Made by a program: the position numbers and the translations under genes. Of a DNA stretch of 64,000 bases, positions 51,935 through 64,000 are shown piece by piece. Each line of letters starts with the position of its first letter. The stretch's first letter is position 1. This DNA is from Marisa cornuarietis (lineage: Eukaryota; Mollusca; Gastropoda; Architaenioglossa; Ampullariidae): the NCBI GenBank assembly GCA_004794655.1, contig SMMW01000634.1, positions 3,568,501-3,632,500 on the forward strand. The letters run 5' to 3'. The notes beneath the pieces were generated by a model, which searched no databases, was not told the origin of the DNA, and was given only the letters and a program-made list of their open reading frames with translations.

Positions 51935-54900
51935 TAAAAACTCCTAAATCTGGCTGTTTCTTCTCTAATTTACATTTATAAATGAAAAACTTTGCTTCTA
52001 ATAGTATGGTCTCTAGTGTATTATCTATTTGGCAATTTGCTTCATATTCAAGCAGTATAATAGATTCATTTAGTATTAAATTATAATTTTCAGTGCATTT
52101 TTCATTTATTGCCTTTTCTAGGTGTCGCGTGTCGCATGCTGGCCCAGTCCGAGCTTTTGTTCTAAAGGGGGAGGGGGTCTGCTGCGTCATGATAATCTGA
52201 CGCAATCATTGTAATTTGGTTGGTTTTGACGTGATTGGCGCATGAGGAGAAAGGGGCGGTTATGGAAGAGCGAGGAAAGTAAAAGGGAGACTGCTGTGAA
52301 AAGGCAGAGGAGTTAAAGGACTGTAGGATAAATAGCGTGACTTTCTTCGACTGTTAATCTGCTGTTCGAGCGGAGTGCTGATCATCAGAGGGAGACTGCT
52401 GTGAAAATGCAGAGAAGTTAAAGGACTGTGGAATAAATAGCGTGACTTTCTTCGGCTGTTAATCCGCTGTTCGAACGGAGTGCTGATCATCAGAGCTGGG
52501 TGGTATCTTAGGGTATAGACAGTGAGGGGGTGGTTTGGGCAGGTAGGCGTCCTCTTTTGCCCCCAGCCCATTAATTTCTTTGTTCTCTTCCTTGTTTCTG
52601 TTACATCCGTTGTTTTTTTTTTTTTGTTTTTTTTGTTTTTTTTTTTGTTTTTTGTTTTTTGTTTTTTATTAATTAAACGTGTATTTGTACCAGAATAGTT
52701 TTATTGCCTTACAGTACCAGAATAGGTGTTCAATTGTCTCCCTTTCATTTCCGCAGAAGGTGCATTTATTACTATCTTCTAACCCCATATATTCTGGCAG
52801 GGAATTTGTACCTAAAATTCTGTGAGTACTTCTATACTGAAACCATTTCAATTTAATTTCTTTTATCCTCTGATACTTTGAAAAGATTTTTTTCTTTGGT
52901 AATTGGATTTTTATTTTGCTCTCCCACTTATCACAGCATTTGGGCACTATAGCATTTTCTGTCAATATTTCACAGTAATATTTAGTACCTTTCTCTAAAG
53001 AATTAATCAGTTTAATAGTTTTTGGATTATCTAACTCTGCATTATTCCTAATTATGATTCCTGTTGACTGAATAAATTTTTTAATTACCTTAGTGCATCT
53101 CATGTACGTCACTATATCCATTGTGAGTCCATACTTGGCATTAATTTCACCCAATGACAAAACTACTCCAGATTCATTATAAAAATGTTGAATGCTATAT
53201 AGCCCCTTATTGACCCAGTTTTAATGAAAATAACCTTGTTGCCAAGTTGGAGTCTACTATTAAAGTGTATTGGTTCTGGCATCACCTCCTTAGATGTTTC
53301 AGGCTTGACACAATGATAAAAGTCCTTATATGCATTTAGTACATCTTTCCAGAAGTTATTTTTATATTGTGTGTCTTTGTACACATTTGGACCATATTTA
53401 TCTATGTCTAAAATTTTGGGTACATTTTTATCACAACATCTTTCCACTGGTGTTTGGTGTTATTTAACTTTTTAATACATGTTAACTTTAGTGCTTTTGT
53501 GTACTGATAAATGTGAGGTATGCTTAAACCCCCATTAGGTACTGTTTTCACTGCAACTTTTCTGCTTATCCGATCAGGTTTTCCATCCCATATAAAGTTG
53601 AAGCATTGTTTCTGTAGTTCCTGTATGTCTTGGATAGGGTGGGGGTGGGCAACAGTATCCATAAATAAATTAATTTAGTTAATATTATTGATTTCAGCAT
53701 GGCCACCCTGCCCATTGGTGTAATTACTCGCTTAAGCCAAGATTTTAATAAATTTCTAATTTCACTATATTTCCTTAAAGTTTAAGGTATAACATGTTTC
53801 TAATTTAGTGCTCAACCAGATCCCTAATATTTTAAATTCGAAAGGGTTCCATCTAAACTTCAGATGTGGGGCGTGTTTTGGGGGTAATATTTCCTTCTAC
53901 CTAACCAAATAGCTTATGTTTTTTTCAAAATTTATTTGCAATCCTGATGTTCTACTGTATCTATTCAAAGTGTCCAAAGAGTTTTTAAATGATACTCATC
54001 CCCCTCCATAAAGATTTGTGTGTCATTCATAAACTGTAATATTTTGTGTTCTTTTTCATTTATATAAATACCTTTTATTCCAACATTTCTTCTTATCATT
54101 ATTGCTAAGACTTCAGAACAAAGTATGAATAAGTAAGGAGACACTGGGTCACCTTGCCTACATCCACGTTTTATTTCAAACCAATCTGAAACTCTTCCAT
54201 TAACCGTGATAGCTTATTTGATGTTTTTATAGAATGTTTTTATCCAGTTACGGATGTCTGTCCCAAATCCAAAGGTCTTTAACACTTTGTGCATAAAAGA
54301 CCAGTCTATGGTATCGAAGGCTTTTTCAAAGTCCAAACTAAGCAATAGACCCGGTAAATTTTTGTGGTAAAGGTATACTATCAAGTCATATATAAATCTG
54401 ATATTGTCCGCAATGTACCTATTAGCCATAAATCCTGTTTGATCATCTGCAATAAGTAATGGTAGTACTTTTTTAATACGTGTGGCTATACTTTTGAACC
54501 TATCTTAAAGACAACATTTAAGAGCGATATCGGCCTCCAGTTTTTAATAAATTCTCTAGCCTTGTCGGCCTTTGGTAGACAAGTAATAAGGCCTTCCTTC
54601 TGAGGGTGTGAAAGTTCCGCATCTCTGAATGCCTCATTAAGGGACCTTATGATAAATAACCCTTATCTCTTCCAAAAATTAAAAAAAACTCAAACAACTC
54701 TACTGTAAACCCATCAGTTCCTGGACGTTTTCCATTTTTCATATTCCTGAGGGAATTTCCTGCTTTTTCTATGGTTATTTCACCTTCAAGAGCTTCTGTG
54801 GCCTTGACAGGCAATCTAGGAATACCGTCAACTAGCTTCTCTATTTCACACTGTTCTACATCTCCCATTTGATAAAGCCTTTCAAAAAATAATTTGTTTC

Positions 54901-55541
54901 AGTCCTTACTTCATTGACATCTGTAGTACAACTTCCATTATCTTTTATGAGTTTCATAATTTTTTGTTGACATAGTTTCTTTTTTCAAGATTACAAAAGT
55001 ATTTACTAATGTTTTTCTCCATCTGCCAGCCCTCTTGCCTTTGCCCGTACTAGGACTCCTTCCATTTTCTTTTCTCTAAGAGATCTTAATTTAGTTTCTT
55101 TTTTTTCCAACTTTTTCAAGACTGAGTTGTTTTACTTTGTTTCCTTTCTAGCTCTTTAATTTCCTTTTCTAAGTCCCTTTCTAATTCAAGTGCTTTTTTT
55201 CATTGTTGCATAGGCTATACTTTTCCCTCTAATTTCCATTAGTAGTACATCTAGAAAGAACTTATCTGGTATTGCTAATTGTAGGTCTTGGTCTGTAACT
55301 TTAGATAGGTTATTTCTATTAAAAGGGAGTGCAGCATATTGTTCTATTACTCTGTCAATAGTCTCATGTACTTCCTTTACATATTGAGTTTCCTTTAGGA
55401 GGGAGGAATTAAATTTCCATAAAGTGTGATGTACTATTTTATCTCCAAACGGAGGAGTAAGAGTAATCATTGTGGTCTGTTCTGCATCCAAATTCAATAT
55501 CTGCCTCGGCTACATATTGAAGTAAGGATTCTGAAATAAGA
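51935..55541 (-). mobile_element. Tx1/L1-like LINE, RT part, minus strand (broken)
   Basis: Minus-strand frames follow L1-type order from high to low coordinates: the end of the endonuclease (LISESLLQYVAEADIE near 55541), LWKFNSSLLKETQYVKEV (55450), KNGKRPGTDGFTVELFEFF (54740), SLDFEKAFDTIDWSFMHKVL (54330), a GDPVSPYLFIL-type block near 54150, CFNFIWDGKPDRI (53590), LKWFQYRSTHRIL, CTFCGNERETIEHLFWYCKA (52720) and, after an insertion, AINEKCTENYNLILNESI to the end of the frame (52115-51935). Stops and frameshifts show that it is inactive. The 3' end is cut by the SINE tail at 51934. Confidence 0.85.
52117..52668. mobile_element. Unidentified insertion splitting the Tx1-like LINE
   Basis: LINE coding sequence stops at FWYKYTFN (52669) and resumes at AINEKC (52115). 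Between them lie 552 bases that contain two tandem copies of a 105-base segment (starting GGGAGACTGCTG at 52285 and 52390) and a T-rich tail with regularly spaced G (52612-52668). No coding sequence is seen. TTATT occurs at both borders and could be a short target duplication. Confidence 0.6.
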
Positions 55542-55845
55542 AAATATTTATGGACCCAATAGGGATAATCCAGAATTCTACACAAAACTAGAACGCTTAA
55601 TTCAAGATACGCAGATTAGCCAAATTATAATAGGGGGTGACTGGAATTTAGTTATGGACCCTAACATAGACTACCATAATTACAAACATATAAATAATCC
55701 TAAAGCCTGCAAAAGAGTAGGAACATGTTAATAGACAAGTTAGAACTAATAGATATATGGAGACATCTTAACCCTGAAATAAAGCGATACACCTAGAGAA
55801 GAACAAACCCCTTACAACAAAGTAGGCTGGACTTTTTTCTTATGT
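55541..55845 (+). mobile_element. Inverted 5' part of the Tx1-like LINE (endonuclease domain)
   Basis: The plus strand reads NIYGPNRDNPEFYTKLERLI, QDTQISQIIIGGDWNLVMDP, LELIDIWRHLNPEIKRYT and ends SRLDFFL. These are the APE-endonuclease motifs (YGPN, GGDWN, RLDFF) of the element whose remainder is on the minus strand. The inverted piece ends exactly where the minus-strand piece begins (DFFL then ISESLL), with CTTAT at both breakpoints. Confidence 0.85.
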
Positions 55846-55865
55846 TGGAAGCAATGTATTCTGTT

Positions 55866-58018
55866 GGACCTTCACGCCCTTGGCTTCCGAGGTCATATGC
55901 CTCTCTTCATCAAGAACTTATTTTCTCAACGCCTCTGTCAAGTTCGTATAGGGTTTATCCTGCCTGATCCTCAATGACAGGAAATGGCCGTCCCACAGGG
56001 CAGCATAGTATCACCTACATTAAAAAAGACTCCATCTTGAAATCTGTCTGTCGTGGTTTGGCGGCATCGTTGTATGTAGACGACATTGCTGTCTGCATTC
56101 GAGGCCTACCCCTACCGTATCTCAAACGTCGGCTTCAGCTGTGCGTAAACGCTGTGCAGAAGTGGGTGACAGAAAATGGCTTCAATTTTTCTTCTACGAA
56201 GTCAGTGTGCATTCATTTTGTAAACTACGAGGCATGTTTCCACATAAATCTTTTTCTGTCAAAGCAACGGTACTCAAAGTGGTCTAGGAAGTAAAATTTC
56301 TTGGGGTCATCTTTCACCGAAAACTATCCTTTCTTCCTCACATCAAATCTCTATGACTTTCCTGTCAGAAAGCCTTGGACGTTCTTCGAGTAGTTGGCCA
56401 TGTCAGGTGGTGGGGGGGGAGGGAAAGCGAACCGCGCGGTCATGCTTCGTCTATATCATGCCCTGGTCCGCTCCAAGCTAGACTATGGATCCATCATCTA
56501 TGGCTCTGTTCGAGAGTTCTATCTCAAAATCCTTTATCCTATTCATCATCAAGGCCGTCGCATCTGTTAGGGTGCCTACCGCACAACTCCTGTACAAATT
56601 TTGTACGTAGAAGCTGGTGAGCATTCACTTTCTCTCCGTCGTCTGAAACTCATGCTGTCCTATGTCTGTCGTCTAAAAGCTCATCCTGGAAACCCTGCTT
56701 ACCGTGCTGTTTTCGGATCTCAGCGTGCTGCCCTGTATGCCATTCGTACCAAGGAGCAAAAACTAGTATCACTCCGTGTTGCACCTCACCTACAACCTGC
56801 TGGAGTAGATATTCAGCAGGAAGAGACTCTCCCTCTCTTAGCAGCTTCTCCTTGGACTCTTCCTGTTCCAGAGATCTTTCAGCTTTCAAAAAGGTGACAC
56901 TTGTGACCTCATCTTTCTCCGGCGCTTACAAGAACTTCTTTCTGACTATCCTGGATCCTGTTCTGTCTTTACAGATGGCTCCAAAATCCCAAATGGTGGC
57001 ATGTAGCTGCGGCAGCAGTTCCGTCCTGTCAGCCGCAACAGGCCTCTTCTGCCCGACTTGCGGATGGCTGCTTTATTTTCTATGCGGAACTTCACGCCAT
57101 CTTACTAGCCTAGCAGCATGTTCACCGCTCTTCGGAGTAAAACTTTCTGATCATCTCAGACTCGTTATCTGCTCTTATCTGCTCTCTAAGCCCTTCTCTA
57201 CCACCGTTCTGACCACCCCCTCGTGGTCCAGATTCATACAAACCATGCAGCTCTACTCCAACGGAAAAAGACATTGTTTTTATCTGGGTTCCTGGCCATG
57301 CTGGTATCCCAAGCAATGTTCAAACGGACCAGGCCGCCAAGGCTGCATGTTCGTCTCCTGGTAAATTACACTCGTTAGTATCACCAGACTATAAATCTAT
57401 CCTCTCGGCCTATGTTCAGTCCTTGTGGCAACGCCATTGGGACACTCTGGGCCAAATTAAGTTATATGCCACCCTCCCCTCTCTTTCAGACCGCTTGCCT
57501 TCATGCCGTCCAGTGCGACGGGAGGAGGTAGTTCTTTCCAGACTAAGATTAGGGCACACCTATGCCACACAGTCACACCTTTTACGATGTGAACCACCGC
57601 CAGTTTGTCCTTGGTGACAAGAAATTTATAATGTTGCACATGTTTTAATCATTTGTCGTGGACTCCAGACTATCCACCAGCAGTTTTTAACTGCAGGCTC
57701 CTTGTTTTCTTTGTTTAGGCCCATCCCATCGGCATCTGTTTTTACATTTTTTTTTAAGGAGGATAGGGCTTTACCACAAGATTTAAGCTTTTTATACCTT
57801 GATAATTTTTGGTTTTTGGTTTGTTGGTGGCTTTATAGGCCACAACACCCATTTTTACATGTTAGTCTACCTTTTATGTTGTTCCTGCTTCTTGTGTTGG
57901 TTTTTAAGATGTTATGTTTATATCACTTAATTTTAAATTTTAACATTTTAAACCAAGATTACTTTTCTTGCCGTGATATAGCCTTAGTACCTGGCACGGC
58001 CTTAAACACAAACAACCA
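55866..58018 (+). mobile_element. I/Nimb-like LINE with RT, RNase H and 3' tail (inactive)
   Basis: In order: LDLHALGFRGHMPLFIKNLF (55870), MAVPQGSIVSPT, SLYVDDIAVCIRGLPLPYLK (56060, the YVDD box), QKWVTENGFNFSSTKSVC, KVHPGNPAYRA-type segments near 56680, FTDGSKIPNGG (56970, RNase H), FYAELHAILLA (57080), a PGHAGIPSN-type block near 57295, and SRLRLGHTYATQSHLLRCEP with VCPW (57535-57615). The 3' tail is GCCGTGATATAGCCTTAGTA, CCTGGCACGGCCTTAAAC, then CAACCAACCAAC. Several frameshifts and stops are present. RNase H after RT places it in the I superclade. Confidence 0.85.
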
Positions 58019-58189
58019 ACCAACTGACGACTGAACCAGGTAAGGTATTGAACTGAGTAAATATTTCCAGAAAAGGTTGTCTTTATTATTAATATTTACA
58101 ATACAACTTTTGGTGGGTTCATGAACTGGATAGAACGCCAAACCCTCACCAATTCTAAGACCTTTTCTCTCCATCTCTACATGAGAATC

Positions 58190-58710
58190 AGTTGCTATTC
58201 GAAGTGAGTCTCGGTCGCTTTACCAATAATAATAATAATAATACACGTGCGAGAGATGGACAAAATACGAAGGATGGAACGAGAAACATCTATCCACACA
58301 AGTAATAAAATATAAACATAGAAGACGTCAGGAGGAAACAGGGAACAGTACGGATGGAGAGTGTCATAAATCTGCAGAGGAAGACGAGCATGTGGACTAA
58401 TCAGCTGACTATAATCCCAACTATTGACAACTATGTTGATTGGTGTGAAGACTAATAATGCACGTGCAAGACAGTGGCGTAGGAAGATGCTCGGCTTTGG
58501 GGGGGGGGGGCAAGCTCCATGCTGACAATGAACGACGTTCACATTCTTGCCTTCCAAGCATCTTTATTGGGGGGCGGCTGCCCCCCTTGTCCCCACCCCC
58601 CGGTTCCTACGCCACTGCAAGAGATGTGGTTGTATGGTGGGTAGATGGCGGGAATGGAAGGGAAGAGAGTTCCACCGGTCTGCAGCAGAGTAACTAAAAT
58701 AAAAATAAAT
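58190..58710 (-). mobile_element. CR1/L2-like LINE 3' end, minus strand, carrying a nested MITE
   Basis: The minus strand reads SAADRWNSLPFHSRHLPTIQ near 58690-58620, the WNSLP block at the end of CR1/L2-type ORFs, and continues beyond the MITE to an AAT array at 58225-58241. Confidence 0.7.
58472..58617. mobile_element. MITE with CAGTGGCGTAGGAA terminal inverted repeats
   Basis: The left end CAGTGGCGTAGGAA is the exact inverse of the right end TTCCTACGCCACTG. The interior has a G-run near 58499 and a CCCCCC region near 58580. TGCAAGA lies at 58465-58471 and 58616-58622. Ends of this type are common in hAT-like MITEs. It is inserted into the LINE remnant. Confidence 0.8.
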
Positions 58711-58939
58711 AAATTGTTTAATAGTATAAAATATTATCGCTAGCAAAATAACAAATTAATACTTTGCCCCCAGCCTTCCATTTCCATCTTATCGGTATTG
58801 TTGGTCATGTCTACACAGTAACGTTCACAGCCCCGGCATTCTATAAGCTTCTAGTTTGCCCACAAAACGTCAAAATGTAGATTACGTGCTTCAGTGGACG
58901 TCATAGCACTTTGGTGACGTCATTTGCACAAAATGACTA

Positions 58940-59030
58940 ACGGCTGCTGACTTCTGCTCTCTCCTCAACGATCACAACGTCTGCGACAGTTCCGGCCAAC
59001 AGGCTTACCTTGAAGTTACGCAGGATCCTG
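58940..59030 (+). other. Possible 5'-UTR exon of tetraspanin C
   Basis: The sequence ends GGATCCTG|GTGAGGTC, a usable donor about 135 bases before the first coding exon. By analogy with A and B a leader exon is expected, but there is no sequence match to support it. Confidence 0.25.
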
Positions 59031-59165
59031 GTGAGGTCTTTTCACACGACATCTATACATATCTGTGAAATAATAAATGCAGTTTGTTCTCAGAACCAGA
59101 ACTGAAGCACAAATCACTCTATGTTCGACGTCTAACGGTTGAGGATATTGAAATAATCTTTCGTC

Positions 59166-61773
<2,608 letters not shown>

Positions 61774-62289
61774 GTAAGTCAAGGGCACTTGATATATTTT
61801 CGGGGTGGGACAAAACAGATTTTTTCCCGAGCATGAAACAAATAACAAACTAGACTAAAATGCGGATATTTAGATTTCGCTGCTGTTTTACTATCTTCCC
61901 GATTATGGCAATAATCATGTACCGAAGATTTAAAGCAATGACGGCCCTCTTATCTCCCACTACTTCATCCAGGTAGTGTAGTCAAAAAACCCTGACTAAT
62001 TAAATAATTAAAATAATTTAGTTGTCCAGACTTATGTAAGAAACAGATATTAAGTTATGAGTGAATTAATGTATCGTTGAACTGTACGAGGAATGAATCT
62101 GTATCGAAAAATAATGTATACGTATTGGATCTCCAGCTCGGGAGTAGCAGACTCTGCTTACAAATTACCTCTTCATGGTGTTAGAGGTTAGTTCAAATTT
62201 GAGCACTACACAGGCGGATGATTCATCCCCATCTGAACCATATACTCTAGCCGTCCCTTTTCCCTCCCATCTACTCTGTGTATGCAGTT

Positions 62290-63310
62290 AACCCCTTGCA
62301 ATTTAACCTGTGCAAAAAAGCTACTGGCAAAGGCTCGTATTTGCTCGTAAAGCGACTGTACTGCTCCATTCCACCGGCAGTTTCACTAACACGCCAGAAG
62401 CCTGTATCAGCGATGTCAAGGACTGGGTGGTAACAAACGAGCTTAAACTCAATGATAATAAAACGGAAGCCCTCCTATGTTCGAGAAGAAGAAATCAGTC
62501 TTCAATCGTTTGTCCGCCAAATCACATCAAGGTGGACAAAACCAACATCACCTTTGCCTCATCCGTCAGGAATCTGGGATTGACTGTCACTGCAGACATG
62601 ACTCTTGATAAACAAGTTACAGCTGTCTGTCAGTCTGTCTATTATGAAAAACAAGTTACAGCTGTTTGTCAGTCTGTCTATTATTAAAAACAAGTTACAG
62701 CTGTCAGTCTGACTATAAGGAGTAACTTAAGATCAACACCATCTGTCACATTCCCTCCACGCGCACTACCAGTACTCTTGTCTGTGTGTTTGTTAATTAC
62801 TGCAACTCTTTACTTGCAGGCTGCCCTGTATACATTCTTCATAAGCTCTAGAAAGTAGAGACCTCAACATCATATGGTCACAGGATTTTTAGTTACTGTG
62901 CCACAATGGAACTCTCTCCTTTTCCATATCCGCCATCTAACCACCATTGAATCTTTTAAATGTGCATTGAAGACGCACCTCTTCCTTAAACATTACTTCT
63001 AACACCAGTTCCCACAATGCTAGTCCTTTTCACACTCTTCCCCCCTTTTCCACTTATTGCCACTTACCTGATCGTCTTCCTTCTGCTAAATCATGATACT
63101 CTCAGTCCTTGTTATTTGTATCCTCTTTACGTGTTTAGATTTGTTCTTTATTTAACATTAGTACTGTTATTTTTCCTTCCGTCGTTCTTATGTTGTTTGC
63201 TTTTTCTACTGTCCCTCGTATGTTGCCTATGTCTCATTCCTAATCCTAGAGCGTGCACCTTAGCAGTGAGTATGCGCTACATAAATTTTGCATTTATTAT
63301 CTTTTTTATT
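62290..63310 (+). mobile_element. CR1/L2-like LINE 3' half in intron 4 of tetraspanin C
   Basis: Reads SDVKDWVVTNELKLNDNKTE (62415), SVRNLGLTVTADMTLDKQV (62562), then after a frame change WNSLLFHIRHLTTIESFKCA and LKTHLFLKHYF (62905-63000), and the 3'-UTR with GAGCGTGCACCTTAGCAGTG, AGTATGCGCTACATAAATTT. A 39-base segment starting AAACAAGTTACAG is present three times in tandem at 62610-62715. Broken by frameshifts. Confidence 0.8.
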
Positions 63311-63734
63311 TATTCATACTGATGCATAAACACATTATTTAGTATAGAAATAGAGGGATTTTTCTGAAGTGCAAGGAGTCTCTGCTTTTCTATAAAATAA
63401 GAGTTTAAAACATTTTATCACAGAAAAATTTAATAATAATAACAAATGTTCCTTTTTTTTGTTTTCTGTTTTTGTGGATTTTCTCCAGTCTTCCTAGTGC
63501 TTTGTAGTAGTTTCTAGGTTACTTTTGTGGTGGCTCATTGGATACCACTGTGGTAGCCTATGAAAATTCATATCCGATACGCAAGAAGTGATAAATCAAT
63601 AGAGCAAACACTCGCAACTCGCAATCAGGGAATACGGTTTCAAATATCAAATTCCAACTGATCCGAAAAAAAAAACATTTGCTGAGGCGACCATCTAAAA
63701 CCGCCTTTAAAAAAAATCAGTGAACCAATCAGAA

Positions 63735-63739
63735 GCCAC

Positions 63740-63808
<69 letters not shown>

Positions 63809-64000
63809 GTGAAGATTTTTATAGCGCATATTCACACTCATAGAGAGCATGCTCTTAGCGCTTAAAACGAGGAAGAGACATGGACTAAGTAGATACAGAA
63901 CACAGGGGACGAAAGAAAACGACAGTACTGACGAAACAGAAAACAAAAGGCATCAAGTAACAGGAACAGAGAAATATAGTGATTCTGCGAGAAAGATGGG
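63735..64000 (-). mobile_element. CR1/L2-like LINE 3' end with (AAT)n tail, running off the window
   Basis: An (AAT)n run at 63740-63808 is followed by GTGAAGATTTTTATAGCGCA, TATTCACACTCATAGAGAGC and further sequence nearly identical to 28000-28170 and 29699-29850. On the minus strand it is a LINE 3'-UTR ending in an ATT tail. Confidence 0.8.

Overview
This is invertebrate nuclear DNA with no bacterial or organellar character. Genes are split into short exons with GT..AG introns, introns are long and AT-rich, and microsatellites and decayed retrotransposons fill most of the space. The mix of tRNA-derived SINEs, RTE, CR1/L2-like, Tx1/L1-like and I/Nimb-like LINEs, and a LINE ORF carrying a 2A-like motif suggests a marine lophotrochozoan, probably a gastropod mollusc. 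That placement is inference.

The real genes belong to two families, all on the plus strand. (1) Cation-dependent mannose-6-phosphate-receptor-like (MRH-lectin) genes: the 3' five exons of one gene at 1-3517, a complete seven-exon gene at 4847-9953 (265 aa), and a broken third copy at about 25195-27345. Further copies of only the 3'-UTR lie near 31050 and 34021. (2) Tetraspanins: gene A 18899-23742 (265 aa), gene B 43795-48883 (274 aa) and gene C, with exons 1-4 at 59166-61773 and the rest beyond the window. A and B share every exon boundary, much intron sequence, a 5'-UTR intron and a 3'-UTR intron, so they are tandem duplicates. C is an older paralogue with the same intron positions. Neither family shows a direct functional link to the other, although both kinds of protein are membrane proteins of the endolysosomal and secretory system.

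Layout: 1-10 kb, the receptor pair; 10-16.5 kb, gene-poor with a telomere-like tract; 16.5-24.5 kb, tetraspanin A; 25-27.3 kb, receptor pseudogene interrupted by a LINE with a clear target-site duplication; 27.5-31 kb, SINE/LINE fragments; 31.07-36.79 kb, a young head-to-tail duplication of a roughly 2.8-2.95 kb unit; 37-42 kb, MITE and SINE insertions in otherwise featureless DNA; 42.9-49.5 kb, tetraspanin B with a recognisable TATA promoter; 50.7-58.7 kb, a nest of LINEs including a twin-primed Tx1-like insertion; 59-61.8 kb, start of tetraspanin C; then LINE fragments to the end.

The points most worth following are four tandem copies of a splice-acceptor region in the complete receptor gene, an ancestral (ATC)n array kept beside the exon 2 donor in all three tetraspanins, the SINE that shares its 3' tail with the local I/Nimb-like LINE, the twin-primed LINE inversion, and the 2A-like motif. 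Exon calls come from reading frames, splice signals and paralogue comparison by eye. No alignment or database search was run.
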